64,000 nt of DNA from Lingula anatina (GCF_001039355.2 NW_019775291.1:601739-665738); one strand, 5' to 3'. Shown: positions 12,301-23,040, counted from the stretch's first letter. A program made the numbers and translations. The notes: generated from the sequence alone by a model not told the origin.

Positions 12301-12805
12301 AAACTCCCAATGATTCTGTAGGGCTTACATGTTCCTTACTTGTATGTATGACATAAGAATGAGTACGTTTAAAGTGGAGAAGAGAAAGGCATATTGGATT
12401 TTTTTTCAGTGGATATTGCCGATACTTATACATGTTTCTACTTTTGTCCTTTCGTCTTCCTTTACTGAAGTACCGAATGCCCCAGCTCTATATAATGGTT
12501 TGAGTCTTCAATATGCCCAGAAAATATTGTGCTCCTTATGAAAAAAAATCCTAGATCACAAAGGGCGATGTTTATACCATGTAGTGATAATTTTGTATAC
12601 CACTATTCATGCGAGGGACAAAAACGATTGAACAGCAAACCAAAGTTTACGTTTTCAATTACCCGGTTGAAGTTTGGATATAGAAAACCAAAAATTAGAT
12701 TACACAATTGACGTTCAGTTTTTTTTATCATGGGAAATTCTGTGAGATCTAGATAAACGGTTGGTGCTCACATACCGTTTGTATATTACTTAAAAGTCTA
12801 CGTGT

Positions 12806-12848
<43 letters not shown>

Positions 12849-14970
12849 TTTTTTCTTTGGGGGGGGGGGGGTAAATGATAATTGAAATTATACTTTAAAT
12901 GTGGCCGCGACAATTTCTTTCTCTAGGTTGACAGTCCATACCGAGGCTCAGAGTACATGAACGTGAGCGCCACCATGGGACAGATTTACATTGTGATCGA
13001 GTACTTCGGTGGTGAGGCAGAGGCGCTTCCAACTCTCAACACTTTGTATAACTACAGACCGGACCTCAAGCTGCACGATTACAAGGTATGAGGAAATAAA
13101 ATATTGTAGAGTTGGGAGTAAGGGCTTGGGCATCTTTAGCTTAAGTCAGTGGTGTACATATGTTCATGTATTTTAATTTTCGTACTCTTTTACAGTGATT
13201 ATCACATAACAATATTTTTTTCTAACCTTGGACTAATCACACTTTTCGTCCAAGCTTTAACTACGTTATATATTGCTAATGTTATAATAAAAAAATTAAT
13301 GTGGATAATATAGACGTTACGCTAAGTTCAAGGGAATACCGGTAAATGGGGGCATATTACTCTTATATACGTTACAACAATGCAGTAAATATCCGTAAGC
13401 GCAAAATATGGTTTTTCTTTTGCCAGCCCGTCCATTTCAGCACGTTCTGGGATACAAAATATGCCTTTTCTTTTGTCAGCCCGTCCATTTCAGCACGTTC
13501 TGGGATACAAAAATATGCCTTTTCTTTTGCCAGTCGGTCCATTTCAGCACGTTCTGGGATACAAAATATGCCTTTTCTTTTGCCAGCCGGTCCATTTCAT
13601 TTCAGCACGTTCTGGGATACAAAAATATGCCTTTTCTTTTGCCAGTCGGTTCATTTCAGCACGTTCTGGGATACAAAATATGCCTTTTCTTTTGCCAGTC
13701 GGTTCATTTCAGCACGTTATGGGATACAAAATATGCCTTTTCTTTTGCCAGCCGGTCCATTTCAACACGTTCTGGGATACACAATATGTTTTTTCTTTTG
13801 CCAGCCGGTTCATTTCAACACGTTCTGGGAGATGCGGAAGGACAACCTGTACACGGGCTACAGGGGGAGGACCTACATGTTCAGCACTGTAGTGCCAGAC
13901 GGTAACCTGAACAGGGAGTTTGCTGACATGATGGTGAGAAGTCTGAAGGAGGTGGAACGCATGGGTCTGATTATGGAATGCGAGGGAGCGGTATTGGGGG
14001 GTAAGTGCAAAGATACCAAGCTCTGGAAATCTGAAATCTGGAGGTTATAAAATTTTTGCTCAGTGTGTTTGGGAAGGGGTTTGGGTGGCTTCCACTCTCT
14101 CAATCCCGGCCCAAACAATTAGATTAGAAGAGAATTATGAAGCTGACAGTGGTGCCAATTTTTAAAGACGCTTTTAGCAGGGGAACTTGGTTCCCCGAAC
14201 GGGAAACCAGGAGATTCGTTCTGTATCCGGGAGAGACCCGGATTATCCGGGAGAGTTGACATGTATGTAAGGGGTCTTTAAAGACCGCATTCAGATAAAC
14301 ACATCGCACTAGCTGGGTCGGTCCAACTCTGCGGCGGATTCTCTCTAAAGTGCAATCAGTGTAATCGGCTTAATCAGCACACGATAGTGAATTAACCCCT
14401 ACCTTGTACATGCAAGTCAGTTATTCTAAAAAGCTCTATGACAATATGGCAAAACCGAATGGACGCACACGGGTATGCCATTTTGGCTATCGTCGCTAGC
14501 TTATCACAAAAACTTTTGGCATTTTCGAACCAAGTCCTCCGCCAAAGGTCCTCTCAGTCCTCACCAGCTGATATTGGACGAAAGACTTCAGCACTTCCTG
14601 TGTGACAGTAGATACCTTATGCGCACACGTTGGCTGTCTTTTAGGTAAAATGAGAGAATACGCCGACAACTCCTCCTCCGTTGTCCCCGGCTTCAGGCGA
14701 GGTCTGATGACGTGGTCGTGTGGCGCCTTCTGGTTCGAGAATGAAAACAACATCGAAGACAGTCGTATCGATGAGCTGCAGACCTTCCACCAGAGGTTGC
14801 TGAAGGCTGGGTCCGGTGAGTGACAAGTCCGAAGTTTCTGTCTCGTCAGCTCTCTTGTCCATATTTTTCTGTATTTACTAAGCGGGTTAGAAATAGTTTG
14901 TAGTGTTCAGCCAGTTTGAAATGATGTAAGAGGCGCTGCTGATGCACATGCGCGGGTGTTTGACTTTTGA

Positions 14971-15013
<43 letters not shown>

Positions 15014-15858
15014 AGAACGGATATATCTCTGACTTTAGGGCTGAGGATTTCCTGGTAAAGATTTCTCAAAACGGTGGCAGATGATGGTTGGACAGGTGCG
15101 CAGTTTCAAATTTTTCGTAATTGTGTCCCTCATTACAGGCAATTTTATTTTTTCTTTTTATTAACTTTTTTTTAATCATATTTTATAGGCGTGTACCTGA
15201 ACGAGGCGTCCGACATTTTGGATGACTGGAAGCAACTTCAGTGGGGAGCGAACTACCCCAGGTAAGTAAATACTGGTCATTTCTAAAACCTGCTTTAGAC
15301 TGGGCTCACATAAACCTGTCGTATTAGCGGATCGATCTAACTCCTAAGGGGTTCTCTCCAATTAGCATTCAGTCTAAGAGCCTTAAATGTCTGTCACGCC
15401 CACTGAAGCTGCTACGGGGAAAATTAACTTTCGTGCACGCTTAAACTTAATGCAATTTAGCGAGAATCTCTTTGGAGATAGACCGATCCTGTTTGTACGA
15501 TAGGTTATGGGAATTGTCCCTTAGTCTACTTTCACCCATGATAAATAAGACATAGGCCAAAATAAATGAAAAATTCAGGTTAACACAATTTTTCGGGCAT
15601 GCATCACTTGATAAAGTGCATAAATGGCACTGAACTATAATAATTTTCTTTATTGAAAATTAACAACATACTTTCACTATTAAGTTATCACATTTGTCAA
15701 AACCGCTCTACCAATGTGACCGGGGGTCATATTTCTTTTTCAAATTGTTTTCGTCTTTTATCATTTCTAGGCTGTTAGAGATCAAGAAAAAGTGGGATCC
15801 AAGAAACATCTTCACCTGTCATCACTGCGTCGGCTCTGACCAAGTTACCGTTAATTAA
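9372..15858 (+). CDS. Berberine-bridge-enzyme-like FAD-linked oxidoreductase (5' exon not found)
   Basis: Nine exons with GT-AG borders and matching phases: 9372-9540, 10252-10502, 11155-11492, 11705-11822, 12927-13085, 13805-14000, 14645-14815, 15189-15261 and 15771-15858. They give 520 residues plus a stop at 15856. The exon with the start codon, probably a signal peptide, is not recognised upstream. The FAD_binding_4 (PCMH) fold is shown by VITSGHDFIGRNTADGSLQI, where the His is the usual covalent FAD ligand, and by GTVSPAGFTLGGG and ALRGGGGGTFAIVTRVKY. The BBE C-terminal motif is EIKKKWDPRNIFTCHHCVG. The Cys that forms the second FAD bond in plant BBE aligns here with Ser, so single covalent FAD is expected. 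Such enzymes oxidise alcohols, sugars or alkaloids with O2; the substrate here is unknown. Introns hold three family-1 MITEs and the junction array at 13412-13804. Confidence 0.88.
10536..10787. mobile_element. MITE, family 1 (copy b), long near-perfect hairpin
   Basis: It lies in an intron of the FAD oxidase. Arms of about 95 bp (near 10556-10649 and 10674-10769) are almost exact reverse complements around a loop carrying GGGGGTAATTAACTATCG, the core shared with the copies at 268 and 37318. TTAA lies on both flanks (10532-10535 and 10788-10791), which suggests TTAA-directed insertion, as used by piggyBac-type transposases. Confidence 0.8.
11940..12260. repeat. Degenerate GGACCC/GGGTCC repeat in an oxidase intron
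   Basis: Short units containing CGGACCC or GGGACCC and GTTATTTC recur many times, partly as inverted pairs (GGGACCCGTTATTTC and its complement). The minus-strand open frame 11934-12296 only reads this repeat and is not a gene. Confidence 0.6.
12809..12872. repeat. (TA)n tract and G run
   Basis: A short TA microsatellite at about 12813-12838, a T-rich spacer and a G run at 12861-12871, all within an intron of the FAD oxidase. Confidence 0.85.
13412..13830 (+). repeat. Minisatellite made of tandem splice-acceptor/exon junctions
   Basis: Seven full units plus the genuine junction, with a 53-54 bp period (one unit is 59 bp). Each unit has a polypyrimidine tract and acceptor (CTTTTCTTTTGCCAG), then the first 26 or so bases of oxidase exon 6 (GGTCCATTTCAGCACGTTCT). 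The acceptor AGs end at 13426, 13479, 13533, 13586, 13645, 13698, 13751 and 13804. The last one opens the real exon, whose reading continues from the previous exon in phase 0. No stop occurs in any of the three forward frames across the array. Confidence 0.92.
14280..14400. mobile_element. MITE, family 1 (half copy)
   Basis: It starts with AGACCGCATTC beside TTTAA and ends near the family core GTGAATTAACCCC. The other arm is missing. It lies in the intron between oxidase exons 6 and 7. Confidence 0.5.
14973..15009. repeat. (TA)n microsatellite
   Basis: About 36 bp of TA repeats in the intron between oxidase exons 7 and 8. Confidence 0.9.
15302..15520. mobile_element. MITE, family 1 (diverged copy)
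   Basis: It has GATCGATCTAACTCC near the left end, the core AAAATTAACTTTCGTGC, and arms with AGCATTCAGTCTAAG and its near complement CTTAAACTTAATGC. It sits in the last intron of the FAD oxidase. Confidence 0.65.
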
Positions 15859-16215
15859 CCAAGACCCACTTGCTTGACCCAGTTTCCTACCTAGTTTCGT
15901 GACTGTTTTTTCAAATGGATGAATATAGTTTTTACGCCCGACTGTCTTGACCTTGAATATTTACTTTTTCGATGACAAAATTTGAAGACAATGCGAGCCT
16001 GAAATAAGTCAAGTATAACAAAGCGATTTGGAGCTAAATATTTGCCATTTAATTATTACATGTCAGCTTTATGCTTGTTTTGCAGTCCAGGAAAAATATA
16101 ATAATTATTATAATTATGATTATTGATACCATTATTGATTAATTGAATATGGAAAAAATACAGCAACGGCACAGATATACGGGAAAATATGCTGTGGCTA
16201 TCTTGTGTAAATGTC
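15859..16215. other. 3' UTR of the FAD oxidase and intergenic sequence
   Basis: AT-rich sequence with no exon recognised. Similarity to the B block at 26860 begins near 16220. Confidence 0.4.
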
Positions 16216-16607
16216 GAGGAAAATGTTTATTTTTCAATCTGTGTTTGACTGCCTAATAAATAACGTCGATGCTCAGAACTGACGGAAAGATTACTATGCC
16301 TCTTTACATAAGCATTTTCAATAGTCAACCCCTATTGTTTCAATAATTTTGAGTGCGCAGCATATTTGAAAATAGCTTTGGCTCCGTATTGCTTCCAGCA
16401 TATGTTATAAAAATCAGGAAACTTCTACTGCTCATTCCCCCCTCGGCGATTTCCCTTATGAAATGGGATCCATTGTAAAATATGTAATTAATGGGTTTCA
16501 TTTTATCTTTTGAAAATGAAACATTACTGGTTCTATGACTCGTCTCTGACCTGCTTCATCGCCGCCGCGCGGCTATACCGTACGTGCTTTTAAACCGTAT
16601 TATTGTA

Positions 16608-17069
16608 TTATTGGTGCATGGGTTCCCTCCCTCCATCTTTAGCTAAAATTTCCTTTTTGCTGTAACCAGAAAGGGCTTTTTGCATTCGTTTATGAGCATA
16701 AACATAAATACGCATTTTCAAACTGCGATTGTTTCCTAATTTTGACCGAGGAGCATATCTGAGAATTGCTTTAATCCTTCCAGCATATTTTATAATGATC
16801 AATCCATAAATGTCGCTCATTACTCTATCAGTGCTTTCCGTTTCGTAATAGGTTTCATCAAAACTGGGAATTGGGCAATTGTCTATTACGCCTACAATTG
16901 CTGCATTGATAATGAGAGGGGTTTCTGCATACTCATTTGCAGGTGAAAAAGTACCCAAAAAGATAAATTTAGGCGTTTTCGTTTGATGGGTTGTTTGGTG
17001 AAAAGTCATTTTTAAATATATATTTTTTCTGCAATGTTCACGTTTTTGAGATGCTATATTAACTAGCAC
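16608..17069 (-). CDS. Unrecognised open frame conserved in fragment C (possible exon)
   Basis: An open frame of about 150 codons that I do not recognise. The centre, DNCPIPSFDETYYETESTDR, is echoed in fragment C (minus strand, about 31775-31890) as DKCSISSFDESYYIKEGTDR. The two are in the same frame and the changes are mostly conservative, which suggests past or present coding. It lies in opposite orientation to, and about 190 bp upstream of, the Cys-rich gene at 17261. No signal peptide or known domain is visible. Parts also align with block B at 27000-27340, where the frame is broken. It could be an exon of an unidentified gene, the remnant of an old transposon, or a chance open frame in a duplicated region. 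Confidence 0.35.
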   Translation of the reverse strand: MLVNIASQKREHCRKNIYLKMTFHQTTHQTKTPKFIFLGTFSPANEYAETPLIINAAIVGVIDNCPIPSFDETYYETESTDRVMSDIYGLIIIKYAGRIKAILRYAPRSKLGNNRSLKMRIYVYAHKRMQKALSGYSKKEILAKDGGREPMHQ

Positions 17070-17175
17070 GTTGCAGGCACTATATTTTGTGGCGTAAAAA
17101 AGGCGGTATTATAGCCAATTTCCAATTTCCTGAGTCTGATTACTGACTGCGTATCGAAAAATGTTTGCGCGCGTG

Positions 17176-17184
17176 TATATAAAA
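17176..17184 (+). promoter_or_regulatory. TATA box of the Cys-rich secreted gene
   Basis: TATATAAAA lies about 77 bp before the ATG at 17261, which leaves room for a start site near 17206-17212. The surrounding 160 bp is duplicated at 32311-32470. Confidence 0.65.
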
Positions 17185-17260
17185 ATATACTGCAGCATGT
17201 GAAATATCATAAGCGCAGTTGTCTGACATTTGTCGTCACAAATAACAGGCCAAAAACAAG

Positions 17261-17689
17261 ATGTTCCGTACCAGTGCGGCTTTTAATTTTGCCGTTGTTA
17301 TAACAGTAGCAGTGTTTCTAGATAACGCACTCCCGTTCGTTGTTCCCCCGGGATACAAATTGGCTGCCACAGATCTAGAAAGCTTCTGCAACATCACCAA
17401 TCTACAGCACGACCAACGGCCAGTCCTTATATGGAAGACCATCACAGAATCCACAGAGGAACATCTCGTTTGCAGTTGTCTTCATCCGAAGAGCAAATGT
17501 CGTGAGACCACGTCAATGGACGCTCTTTACACCGATGTATGCAGAACAGGCGTTGATCAAGCCAATTTCACCGTCATTGCTGCACGTGGAAATGAGCCGT
17601 GGACCGAGTATTTTACGTGTGTTTGCAAATGCGGCACTGGCAGTAATTGTGAGGGCGGGTCTTGCATAGAGAGTCCTGTTTCTCCTTAA
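17261..17689 (+). CDS. Small secreted cysteine-rich protein, 142 aa
   Basis: A single-exon gene. The ATG at 17261 starts a signal peptide (residues 1-24, core FAVVITVAVFL), and the TATA box is well placed. The mature part has ten cysteines, in a CSCLHPKSKC cluster and a C-terminal CVCKCGTGSNCEGGSC cluster, so a disulfide-rich extracellular fold is likely. There are N-glycosylation sequons at NIT and NFT. A poly(A) signal, AATAAA, is at 17826-17831. I do not recognise the family. The gene is present in block A only: block B lacks it, and fragment C keeps the promoter but not the coding region. Possible roles such as inhibitor, ligand or defence peptide are speculation. Confidence 0.7.
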   Translation: MFRTSAAFNFAVVITVAVFLDNALPFVVPPGYKLAATDLESFCNITNLQHDQRPVLIWKTITESTEEHLVCSCLHPKSKCRETTSMDALYTDVCRTGVDQANFTVIAARGNEPWTEYFTCVCKCGTGSNCEGGSCIESPVSP

Positions 17690-18450
17690 AGAAATCGCCG
17701 CCAACCAGAGAATGAGTAATGGTAAGAATTTTTTAGTATCTGTTTGGATTATCAGTTTTGTCATAGTGATAAACAAGTTCATTAATCGAGTTAATTATAT
17801 TAATATCAATATTGACAAATACTATAATAAATACTGGTAAATAAGTGTTTGAAGAGAAAACGTAAATTATGATATTACAGCAAATACTTTTCACTGCTTT
17901 AGTTTTATTTTTAGGCTTATGCTACTGTAGCATGCCGCCAGCTGATGTCATGAAAGTATGGATATCGAAGTCATTATCTCTAGAAGCTGTTGAGAAAAAA
18001 TAGCTTTCGACAGGCATGGAAGGCAAGGGGTGATCATCCCTGTTTCCTGTGTCAGCTGAAAGGAATGGGGTGACCCCTCACCATCCCTGTACCCCTACAT
18101 GAATATGACTTACTATGTAATTGGTGTTTTTTTCAGGTGGACGTAGTGTCAGACTCGGCATATTGGGGGCTTGAAGTATATTGGAATGGTGCACCCAATG
18201 TACGTGTAAATGCGTGAATTATTTGGTAATCAACTTCATTGAAAGACGTGATGTTTCAAATAAATGAGTTGAAGCTCTGTTCGAGTATCTCTAGTTTACA
18301 AAGGTAGGTGTTACATAAGAGCGTCGCAACAGTAGCAAGTCGGTTATGTGACTGTGTTTATTCATTTTGATAAATTCAGGACTTACGATTGAGATATCAC
18401 AGTGGTTTTTGTTGGAACATTGTGCTCAAGATGTTTACTGACTAAAGAAA
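17690..18450. other. 3' flank of the Cys-rich gene, no further gene seen
   Basis: It contains the poly(A) signal at 17826 and a 100-bp stretch shared with block B (17870-17970). No exon is recognised. Confidence 0.4.
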
Positions 18451-18479
18451 TTAACGGAGTTGGTCCATTTCAACTCTTA

Positions 18480-19241
18480 AGTTTGCCAGCGCCATAATAG
18501 ACAATATCAGAGTTGGAGATTCTGTTATCACAACATGCAAGCACAGAAGTTAAAGACCTGGGTGTTATTTTCAACAACAAATGTGACATGAAAACAAAGG
18601 GAGTAAATCATCATATGTTTAGTCTTCAACGAATATCTAAGATTCATCACCTTATTGAAAGCAACCAAACAGAGCTAATCATCAATGCATTTGTGACTTC
18701 TAGACTTATTGCAACAGCCTTTTGTTCGGAATACCTAACTATCAAATGGAAAAAATTCAGTCTATTCAGAATTCGGCAGCTCGTCTCCTTCGAAAAACTC
18801 AGAAGTCCGTCAACATCACACTAGTTCTCCGCGATCGTCATTGGTTACCAGTTTCTCAAAGAATAGTTTGTAAGATTTTCCTTTTGACTTAAAAATCTTT
18901 GAAGGGCGACTGTACATTTAATGTGAACAATATAAAAGAGCTTTTAACTTCTCTTAGAAGCCTTAATTCGTTCCAGTGACCAATTTCAACTCGAGCGAAA
19001 AGATACCAAAAATACTCTAAAAACATATGGTCACAGGAGTTTTGAGATTGCTGCACCAATGTAATGTGACAAATGTGTCTTTAAACGACTCTGATTACTG
19101 TTTTAAAAAGAATTTTAAAAAATAATTTAATGAATATTTTAGTTAACTTTTATCTCTTAGTTTTAAATACCTTTATGGTATTTTTTAATTACTTTTTGTA
19201 GTTTTTGCATGTAAGTGAAAACAGCGCGGTTTTAAGAAATA

Positions 19242-19272
<31 letters not shown>
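18480..19272 (+). mobile_element. Decayed LINE 3' end (reverse transcriptase C-terminus)
   Basis: The frame at 18513 reads KDLGVIFNNKCDMKTK and later INAFVTSRL, followed out of frame by IQNSAARLL and RDRHWLPVSQRIV. This is the usual order of motifs at the C-terminal end of jockey/CR1-type reverse transcriptases. Frameshifts and stops break it up. It ends in a (TTA)n tail at about 19246-19272, as expected for target-primed insertion, and the last 100 bp resembles 27539-27655. Confidence 0.75.
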
Positions 19273-19787
19273 AGTGGATTCATTCTCCGCTACATTACAC
19301 ACTCCGAATCATGTCACGTGTTCTCAGTAGGGATAATACTAGGGTTGCCCCATCTTCGGAACATTTCTGCAACAACAGCACTCACCGGAGGGGAACTGCT
19401 AACAAGTGCAAAGTCACGAAGAAACCTGTAGTATCCCTGAAATCAACTTTAGCAAATGGAGTGAAGATTATGTTGAAAATGTTACGTGTGGAGGGAATTG
19501 ACAGTGGTATTTTGTATGCTTTACGAGAAGTACAATTGTTTGTTTTTGCTTGTGGAATGCCTTTCACAAATGTATCTCATCCAAACCCTGTGTAAGCTTT
19601 TGAATCCCCCACCATAAAAAAGACAAATGCTTGCATTTTAATAACAAACGAAAATGAATCCGGCTTCTGTATATATATTTTTCATAGTAGGTCGCGATAT
19701 GCAAATCTCGTACTATTGACTGAATATTGCAAATGTAATAATCATTAATTTCATAATAACATATGAACAAGATTGTGTTTGTTAAGG
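19273..19787. other. Spacer between LINE and EF-hand gene
   Basis: This holds the presumed 3' UTR of the minus-strand EF-hand gene. The open frame 19311-19595 has no coding character that I recognise. Confidence 0.35.
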
Positions 19788-22700
19788 TTATTCACCAAAA
19801 AACAAAGAATCGTCATACCCGTTGCAGAAAAAATCGAGAACGGCTGTGACGAACTCGTTTTTGTCGATGCTACCACTATGATTCTCGTCGTCATAACTGA
19901 ATGAATCATTGAAGCCTTGGTGAACATTGAATACTTGAAGGAAGGCTTTGTGCTCGAAGACGTTCAACTCTTCATCATCGTTTTCATCTGCTGCTCGAAA
20001 TACGTCTTTTGCCCAAAGTTTGACCATCGGCTGATATCTGTTGGAATTATATAGTGCTACGTCGCTCAAAATGAAGTCAGTCACGTCCAATCTTTCCAGA
20101 AAGTCGTCTTCTGGGACGGACCAAAAGGAAGACCACGCTTTGGAGAGAGTCTCATTGAAAGCGTTGATCTTATCCGCCCCAAAATACACTCTGGCCCTTT
20201 CTACAGACCTGCTGACATAATCATGTTTGTCCACGAAGCCGTCATTGTCAGCGTCCAATATTTTAAAGAAGCGGGCCAATTTATGACGCCGTTTATCCCC
20301 TTTGTACAGACCTTCCTGTAGTTAATGAAATGTATCATAATAATTAAACGATGTTTGTCTTAATGAAATTTTAGATTATTCATAGAAGAAAAATTGTGAA
20401 AATACACCTATAGCATAACCTAAGAAGTGCATTTACCATATATTGCTGAGTATGGATATGAATTAAAGCCTCGATCACAGCCGAACGCACGAATTTCAGG
20501 ATCGTACGTCCCCTGCGATTTTTGGGTGTTGCGGAGGCCGTGGAGGTCGTAGAGGAAGAGGAAAGTCTGCCTTACGAGTCGCAAGATGTCCTTTGAAGCA
20601 GCGACGCTAATTGCAAGGGACGCTCATACTTGAGTTTGTCTTGCTTCCTGTGTACGAGACACACACTCACCACTTACGAAGGGAATGCATCGCACGGCGA
20701 AAGTGGTGCCCTTTGCGTCAGTTTTGCTTCACACTTGCCTCACACGTTTGTGGTGACGTACTGACGGTGTACATCAGTTTTGCTTCCTTTTCTCCTCTTC
20801 TTTCTTCTTCCTTCTCCCTTTTTTCAACTATTTGAGCTTCTTTCTCTTGCCATTTGGAGGCATATTAGAAACTAAATTAGGCAAAAATTTGAAAAATTTT
20901 GAAAATTGTTGTACACGTTACACAGTCGACGTTTATTGTAAAGATACGAGCGTACACCAGGCGTAGGGGTGACGCACGTGCAATGCATTCCCAGTGTGCT
21001 CTCGACATTGTTCGTTAGTTGTGAAGGCGTGCGCCTTACTCAACACGCAAAGGGCACATGCACCTTCATTGCTTGCAAGACGTGCGTCTTGCACAACGCG
21101 CGTCTCTTTTGCTAACTCTGGGCGAGGGGAGCAAGTTACGCTTGTGGCCTCGCTGTTCGCAGGCTATTCGTAGAATGTTTTGGACATGTCCAACATCCTC
21201 CGTACGTGCTTGCGGGCTGTCTGCGAACTCGAAATTGAGTAAGAAGGACTTGCGTGGGACGTGAGATTCTGCGCAAAATTTGTACGCAAACAGCTCGTAA
21301 GAGCCCGTACGGCCGGTTGTGACCGAGGCTTAAGGCACTGATTCCACTCCCTGTTGCTATTAACGATATATTGGTACCCATTTGAAGGGGATCTCTTGAC
21401 ATTTGACTTCAATTGATGCGTGAAATTTAATGGCACAAATATGGCCAACAACAGCACGATGAGCTTATTCTCCAGGATGCTCAAAATTCTTTTATTTGTT
21501 GCTTATTATTAAACTATTTGGTCAAGTCATATTTTAGTGGTCTTGGCAGTCAACGTTACTTTTTCTGGCTAGTTAGTTAAATATTGTAAATTTCGTAATA
21601 ATTCTAAATTCGGTTTGCCAAATAAAGCAGCCAAGATTGTCCATATATTAACCAACTTATGCATTTTGTTTCGGCTGTTTCACAATCAACAATTAAATGT
21701 GGCTAATGTTACAAGTGTTTGATAAATTAACAATTTATGACTGGAGATTGCTGATAGACTGATATCAAATACACTGTTCCTAGGAACAAAAAAAATAAAA
21801 AAAAAAATAATAATAATAAAAAAAAATAATAAATATGGTAATCGGACTACAATTTACAAAAATAGCCAATCATGTGTTCAACAAGTATGTATTTTTAGCT
21901 GTTACAATGGGTCATTTGCAAGTAAGGTCATAAATATGATGCACTAGCTCTTTGTGTCAATGATTTATGGTGAATATAACATTGGTCTATAATTCCCACA
22001 ACATATGTCTTCTCTTTGAACAGCTTCTTCCAAAGATATATTCTAAAAAAATATTTTAACCATTTTGCTGAAACAGGCTTTGATACATATTTTATTTAAC
22101 TTTGTAAATGCAATGAAAAACATATTTGATCAGGCTAAACATTACTTTGAAATCACCTACGTGATAATAATATTAATATACCATGTTATGACTTAAACAT
22201 AACAAAGGAGTTGTGCATATGTAACCATTATTAACAGTGCTGTGGTATTTATAATCATGAGCCCCTTGGTGTCTCCTAATTTCTGAAGTGTCCGTACCCC
22301 CCCCCCCCCCATCTGTTTTATTTAGGAATCACAGCATATGCTGTCTGATTATATTATTAATGTATGTCCACACTGACATTTTTCGTTTTGCAGGAAGAAA
22401 ATAGTACATAACCCTTTATTATGAAAAGATATGCAAGAATTGTGTGTCAAATCTAGTGTCCGTACCCCTACTGTAGTGTCCGTACCATTATGTAACACAT
22501 TAACTATTGATATTGTGCTCTAAAATTTTTGGATGTCACAGTTAAGATGTTATTCTTTTTACCTTTACAAAATAAAATACATGCATCACAGTTGATTTTT
22601 CTTTCAATGTGGCCCCAATTTTGTACCCCTGATTGTGAAACAGCCGTTTGTGAATCATTAATGCACTCATGTAGTATGCAATGTAAAAGATAGAATAGAT

Positions 22701-22853
22701 GTGTAGGAGCACCCCTGCATCATTTTAAAATGCTACATTAACTAAGAAAAAAAATCTTACCTTTTGACCATTCTGGGGTCCACCACATGACGTTCCCATC
22801 ACATCATTCAGAGCCACCAACAGCAAGAACCAGAGCAAACCTGAAAGAAACAT
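19788..22853 (-). CDS. Secreted EF-hand calcium-binding protein (copy A)
   Basis: Two coding exons on the minus strand: 22761-22853 (start ATG at 22853) and 19788-20315, giving 206 residues. Exon 1 is a signal peptide (MFLSGLLWFLLLVALNDVMG), so the protein enters the secretory pathway, which is unusual for the four-EF-hand, sarcoplasmic-calcium-binding-like layout it shows. The first loop is DADNDGFVDKHD, with Asp rather than Glu at position 12. The second hand (FGADKINAF...) is degenerate. The third is DENDDEELNVFE, with Glu replacing Gly at position 6. The fourth is DENHSGSIDKNE, which is canonical. It probably binds about three calcium ions in the ER, a secreted fluid or a biomineral matrix. 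The single intron of 2.4 kb carries an 864-bp transposon. Confidence 0.85.
20467..21330. mobile_element. Non-autonomous DNA transposon with GCCTCG termini
   Basis: Terminal inverted repeats AGCCTCGATCACAGCCG and, in reverse complement, AGCCTCGGTCACAACCG. TAA is duplicated on both sides (20464-20466 and 21331-21333); TTAA is also present on both sides. Block B has the uninterrupted site near 28020-28035, so this is an insertion into block A after the duplication. No transposase is encoded. A TAA duplication fits PIF/Harbinger; TTAA would fit piggyBac. Confidence 0.8.
21331..22760. other. Intron of the EF-hand gene
   Basis: It contains stretches shared with block B (21334-21480 with 28028-28175, and 22640-22740 with 28270-28370), an A/AAT-rich tract near 21785-21835 and a C run at 22297-22311. 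No other exon is recognised. Confidence 0.5.
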
Positions 22854-22860
22854 GTTGCTT

Positions 22861-23040
22861 GTATAGTGAACAAGTTAGTTGTCAATAGGTCAGCGTTCTG
22901 TGCGTAAGTGTTGCGTATCGGCACAGGAATGTATTTAAATAGTTTTTGGCGTATAGTAAGGGGTTCATGGTATCGAATGGACTTTGAACACGTAGTTAAT
23001 GGGGGCGGGCCAAGAACAGATACAATAGTAGATATTCGTG
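22861..23040 (-). promoter_or_regulatory. Probable promoter of EF-hand copy A
   Basis: About 180 bp immediately upstream of the EF-hand ATG is well conserved with 28480-28660, upstream of copy B. On the minus strand it carries an AT-rich TATA-like CTATTTAAATACA around 22930. Confidence 0.45.

Noticed and set aside
13346-14050. A 234-codon single-exon gene over the junction array
   Set aside because: Most of it is the minisatellite read in frame; only 13805-14000 is a supported exon.
20279-20281. Start codon for the EF-hand gene within its long exon
   Set aside because: The codon there is TTG. A clean acceptor upstream and a signal-peptide exon at 22761-22853 in matching phase show that the exon is internal.
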